DNA from: Balneolaceae bacterium
GTDB lineage: Bacteria > Bacteroidota > Rhodothermia > Balneolales > Balneolaceae
Direction of reading: 5' to 3'
Length of the DNA stretch: 10,008 nt
Assembly: GCA_021767245.1 (NCBI GenBank)
Contig: JAASTO010000088.1
Location: 1 to 10,008 of the forward strand
The notes under the pieces were generated by a model that saw only the letters and a list, made by a program, of their open reading frames with translations, did not search any database and was not told where the DNA came from. A program made the translations under genes and the position numbers. This document shows positions 7,501 to 10,008 of this stretch, piece after piece. Every line of letters begins with the position of its first letter. Positions within the stretch are counted from its first letter, which is position 1.

Positions 7501-10008
7501 ATCGAATTCTGGGTTCAGCCCATCTTACCAAATGGTCAGCCACCTACCGCCGGGGATCTTCAAAGCTATGATGGCAAGATCTATATTGATGTGGGGACCA
7601 TCTCTGAGGATGTGGTACCAAACTTTGATCTTAATTCTGAGGATGGACTGGCAAATAATCTGGCTAACCTGGAACTGGATAGTTTTGGCGAGAATGCACG
7701 ATCGTATGTGCCGGCAAATCCAACAGCTCCCCAGGGGCAATTCTCTAACGAAAATCGACAGCTTGAGGATGTTGGGTTTGATGGAGTACCAAGTGCAAAC
7801 GGCTTTGATGCCCAAAAAGTAGAAACGGCTCTCTTCGCACCTTTTATTGATTCCATGCGGGTAGCCTACGGAGGAAGCAGTGAGGAATTTCAATCCATTT
7901 TGGCGGATCCATCCAATGATGATTATGTGTTTTATGGAGAATCCAAGGTGCAGAATTTACCGCTTCACAAAAGATTTCACCGTTTACTCGGCTATCATGA
8001 GGGCAATACACCAACGGCGGGAGGAGATACAAGAGCGATCACTCCAAGGCCGGACTCAGAAGGATTAGTAAGCCGCGCAAATATTGAGACCAATAATAAC
8101 TACTATCAGTACGAAGTAGATCTTAATCCGGCTGATTTCAGCAGTTTACAGATCGGAAGTCCGGGTACATACATAGTAGACAAGGTACCCGGCGACAGGC
8201 AACAGGATCGGTGGCACCTGGTTCGGATCCCGCTTTCAGAATTTACACGAAAGGTGGGGGAGATAGATGGTTTTCAAAATATCAGCCACATCAGAATGTG
8301 GATGTCGGGTTATGAAAAGCCATTTACGTTACGTTTTGCCAGTTTTGAGTTTATAGGGAGTCAGTGGCGTAAGGTTGAAAATATTGAGGAAACCCAGAAT
8401 GCAACCGGTGATTTCAGTGTAGCAACCATCAATATCGAAGAGAATGCCAATCGGACACCGATCCCTTACAGGCAACCGGATGGAGCGATCAGAGCCTTAG
8501 ATAGGGGAGTTCAGGTTCAAACCCTTCAAAATGAACAGTCTATCATTCTTGGGGTTGAAGGACTTGGTGCCGGAGAGCTTCAGATGGTGAAAAAAGTATA
8601 TCCCGGTGGACTGAACCTTCTAAATTACTCAAATATGCGCATGTTCGTGCACGGAGAGGGTTATGGGGATGGACCGGAAGAGCGTAACCATGCAGAACTG
8701 GTGATCAGAATGGGAACCGATCTGAATGCCAATTATTATGAATATCGACAACCTGTTACGCCGTCCGATCCAAATTTCCCGTTTTCAGCCTATAGTCCTG
8801 ATGCTGCCGGAAGCCTTGAAGGGGATGCTGAGGAAGTCTGGAAGTATGAAGAAAATAGTATGAATGTGGTGCTTTCGGCATTCAATGAACTCAAGCAACT
8901 TCGGGATCAGCAGGGGAGCGGTGACCTTAATCAAAAATTTGAATTACCATTGTCTGTTGAAGGAGACGAAGCTGTACCCGGCGCGGTTATCGCTATAAAG
9001 GGTAACCCATCGTTAGGAAGGATTTCGGAGCTGGCTATGGGTATCAGGAATCCCTTTGACCCAACGGATGTGAATTCTGAAGGCGTACCCAACCTGAACG
9101 CAGAATTCTGGCTGAATGAATTGAGGGTTTCAGGTTTTGATAATGAAAAAGGTTGGAAGGCGAATGCCAAAGCCAGTTTTAAGCTGGCTGATTTTGCCAC
9201 GGTCAATACCAATTTCACGCGAACTACCAATGGTTTTGGAGGCCTGGAATCCCGTTTGGGGCAGCGAAGTATATCAGATGATGTCGGATATGATCTGAGT
9301 TCAACGGTAAATCTCCATAAACTGGTTCCAGACCGATATGGCTGGAACTTTCCGGTTACGGTTTCAACCCGAAGAAATGTATCCACACCGAAGTTTTTGC
9401 CGAATCAGGGGGATATCAGGCTTGAAGATTTCAAGAATGCCACAAATAATAACTCGCAACTATCTGAATCTGAAAAAGAAGAGATCATTGATCAGCGAAT
9501 CGATGAGATAGAGACGGTCAGGAATAATTTTTCGGTGAATGTGGCTAATATCTCCAAACAAAATTCAAAGAGTAAGCTGGCTCAATACACTATCGATCGA
9601 ACCAAGCTGAGCTATGTGTACAATGAAGGAAATTCCAAAAATCCGGAGACCCTGTTTCAAAATGATTGGAATTACACTTCATCCGTTCAGTATAATTTAT
9701 CGTTTAATAATGTAGGGTTACTGCGTCCCTTTGGTTTTACTGAAGAGGTTCCTCTTCTAAATATTCTATCCGGGATCCGATTAGGGTATATGCCTTCGTC
9801 CGTAAATGCATCAGCTAACTTGAACCGATCTTACTCTGAAAGAAGGCGCAGAAATCTTGCTGATGTAAATGGAACACAGGGTCTGCAACCCCTTCAGCAA
9901 AGTCACACCTTTAACCAAAGGTCTTCATTTGGCTTCAATTACAATCTCACTCCAAGTATTCCGATCTCATTCCGAAGCAGTACCGGATATGACCTCTCGC
10001 GAGCCGGC
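4552..10008 (+). CDS. sprA: T9SS outer-membrane translocon SprA (Sov), 3' end beyond the window
   Basis: SprA is the giant outer-membrane beta-barrel pore through which T9SS cargo leaves the cell; in Flavobacterium it works with PorV, the Plug protein and a periplasmic isomerase. The frame is open without interruption to the right edge, giving about 1,819 codons of a family near 2,400 residues, so the C-terminal barrel end is missing. From a GTG at 4552 the protein begins with a signal peptide: a short start with a lysine (6), a hydrophobic core (7-23) and a cleavage site SYA|QD after residue 28. Family landmarks are SLFGIK (267-272), SQQKGE (287-292), GGAQ (300-303), NRHFF (318-322) and the IDDFEDSE segment (824-831), which corresponds to the DDFEGS signature. 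Asn/Asp-rich beta-strand sequence follows throughout. An ATG at 4408 is also in frame, but it would place 48 residues of AT-rich, non-coding-looking sequence before the signal peptide and would run across the lptF promoter box. The family is sure; the exact start is not. Confidence 0.93.
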   Translation, partial: MYSFLKLVYYLPFVCVLNGVLAIGTSYAQDRGAMAVDTTATDSTALSDSLIFKPSNRFPTAVTRPKLYYIQSQNERFDVEWDSMDTYRINHKFGSQMVSPPVILSFEEYVNLKREQQKREIRYALIEEGKRMTGDERGLLDFSLQIPGGEASVFSSIFGKPEVNLTVNGTANMNVGVSIQNIDDPTIEPDLQQRIDPTFNQNLQLNIQGTIGDKLTIATDWDTERAFDFQNRLNIIYEGYEDEIIKSIELGNVSMETGNSLIRGGASLFGIKSVAEIGSLKMTSVLSQQKGESQTQTITGGAQETQFSLRPAQYQNNRHFFIDFYNRQEFENNVADPQQLGQAYQISDMKVWISEPQVNTTDPEAVKAAAFVGLGVVDNGDGTYGLPDPELDSIDEALLEANRGNNSASAESFNVSGNDFYNGYFRPLQEGSDYTVNKTLGYISLNRNLNAGSYLAVSFVRERVPGEGTGNVVIGDVNPQSTGLTYLKLIRPNNPTPDLSSWPLTMRNFYSLGVSNVTQDGLEVEINYTTGNVDETNLPGRNQTLLQDLGLDRTDTQGAVNPDNIIDFSGIVLNARNGTIMFPYLEPFGARIRTLLEQTGASDSLIESVTYSELYTERQNTADQSNKNNFYRIDGVSSGGVSGNFSLGISLVEGSVKVFANGTELIEGVDYEVDYSFGNITILNDRYLASGQDIRIEYENNQLNVIGQKNFTGLRAEYEFTDDIRIGSTYFKLKEQPLSDKIRIGNETINNTILGMDAEASFETPWLTRAIDKVPLLQTKEPSNIEVSGEVAQLRPGVSQTNAVRDAIDNGDLYSDEENGLVFIDDFEDSELTISFMSPTRWNLAAAPAAIPGYIPDQAYFTDPQITPLNTLESKIDRSDLRSQFAWYTIPRNISSILGGVEVTPESEVVLTENVFPGRETNLAQDEVINTLDIYYDPTVRGPYNYNMNLRDDLENNPENQWGGMTAAVPSGQEDLTQNNVEFIEFWVQPILPNGQPPTAGDLQSYDGKIYIDVGTISEDVVPNFDLNSEDGLANNLANLELDSFGENARSYVPANPTAPQGQFSNENRQLEDVGFDGVPSANGFDAQKVETALFAPFIDSMRVAYGGSSEEFQSILADPSNDDYVFYGESKVQNLPLHKRFHRLLGYHEGNTPTAGGDTRAITPRPDSEGLVSRANIETNNNYYQYEVDLNPADFSSLQIGSPGTYIVDKVPGDRQQDRWHLVRIPLSEFTRKVGEIDGFQNISHIRMWMSGYEKPFTLRFASFEFIGSQWRKVENIEETQNATGDFSVATINIEENANRTPIPYRQPDGAIRALDRGVQVQTLQNEQSIILGVEGLGAGELQMVKKVYPGGLNLLNYSNMRMFVHGEGYGDGPEERNHAELVIRMGTDLNANYYEYRQPVTPSDPNFPFSAYSPDAAGSLEGDAEEVWKYEENSMNVVLSAFNELKQLRDQQGSGDLNQKFELPLSVEGDEAVPGAVIAIKGNPSLGRISELAMGIRNPFDPTDVNSEGVPNLNAEFWLNELRVSGFDNEKGWKANAKASFKLADFATVNTNFTRTTNGFGGLESRLGQRSISDDVGYDLSSTVNLHKLVPDRYGWNFPVTVSTRRNVSTPKFLPNQGDIRLEDFKNATNNNSQLSESEKEEIIDQRIDEIETVRNNFSVNVANISKQNSKSKLAQYTIDRTKLSYVYNEGNSKNPETLFQNDWNYTSSVQYNLSFNNVGLLRPFGFTEEVPLLNILSGIRLGYMPSSVNASANLNRSYSERRRRNLADVNGTQGLQPLQQSHTFNQRSSFGFNYNLTPSIPISFRSSTGYDLSRAG

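Noticed and set aside
7490..7893. Several overlapping open frames of 90-122 codons on both strands within sprA
   Set aside because: They overlap each other and the continuous sprA frame, and their Trp/Met/Cys-rich or low-complexity content is not protein-like.
8931..9386. A 151-codon minus-strand open frame inside sprA
   Set aside because: It lies wholly antisense to a well-supported sprA frame, resembles no family I know, and its Ser/Pro/Arg-rich composition is typical of a shadow frame.
1..10008. An undescribed defence, mobile or biosynthetic system
   Set aside because: All coding space is taken by recognisable housekeeping, envelope or T9SS genes; there are no repeats, transposases, integrases, toxin-antitoxin pairs or arrays.

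Overview
The window looks like ordinary chromosome from a member of the Bacteroidota/Balneolota group (FCB superphylum). Four things point there: a very large SprA-type translocon gene of the type IX secretion system (T9SS), which is confined to this group; a DUF4290 protein; LptF/LptG permeases of the Bacteroidota style; and TAnnTTTG promoter boxes with no clear Shine-Dalgarno sequences. The look of the proteins (a DUF4290 protein of only 91 residues, the form of the cystathionine beta-synthase-like enzyme) makes me lean towards Balneolota (Balneola/Gracilimonas-like) rather than Bacteroidia, but this is an impression and not a measured assignment.

Layout. Positions 3-278 (minus): a short DUF4290 protein. 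Positions 279-453: a 175-bp divergent promoter region with a perfect TAnnTTTG box for the rightward gene. Positions 454-1440 (plus): a PLP-dependent enzyme with a cystathionine beta-synthase (CBS) catalytic core. Positions 1482-1799 (plus): a small DUF3467 protein, probably on the same transcript. Positions 1801-1840: a strong plus-strand hairpin plus T-tract terminator whose 3' side overlaps the end of the converging gene. Positions 1832-2914 and 2911-4335 (minus): lptG and lptF, overlapping by 4 bp (GTGA) and transcribed leftward as lptF-lptG. Positions 4336-4551: a divergent intergenic region with a TAnnTTTG box for lptF and a short dyad. Positions 4552-10008 (plus): sprA, open from its signal peptide to the right edge without any frameshift, about 1,819 codons seen and the C-terminal part missing.

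How the genes fit together. The right three quarters is an envelope-biogenesis block. LptF and LptG form the membrane core of the LPS-extracting ABC transporter, while SprA is the outer-membrane pore of the T9SS, whose cargo in some relatives is anchored to LPS. The left quarter holds sulfur amino acid metabolism (CBS-like) with two small conserved proteins of unknown function.

I found no mobile element, CRISPR array, tRNA, rRNA or phage gene. I did not find an undescribed system. The points worth a second look are the uncertain N-termini of lptF and sprA, the terminator embedded in the lptG 3' end, the enlarged periplasmic domain of LptF, and the lptFG/sprA head-to-head arrangement.
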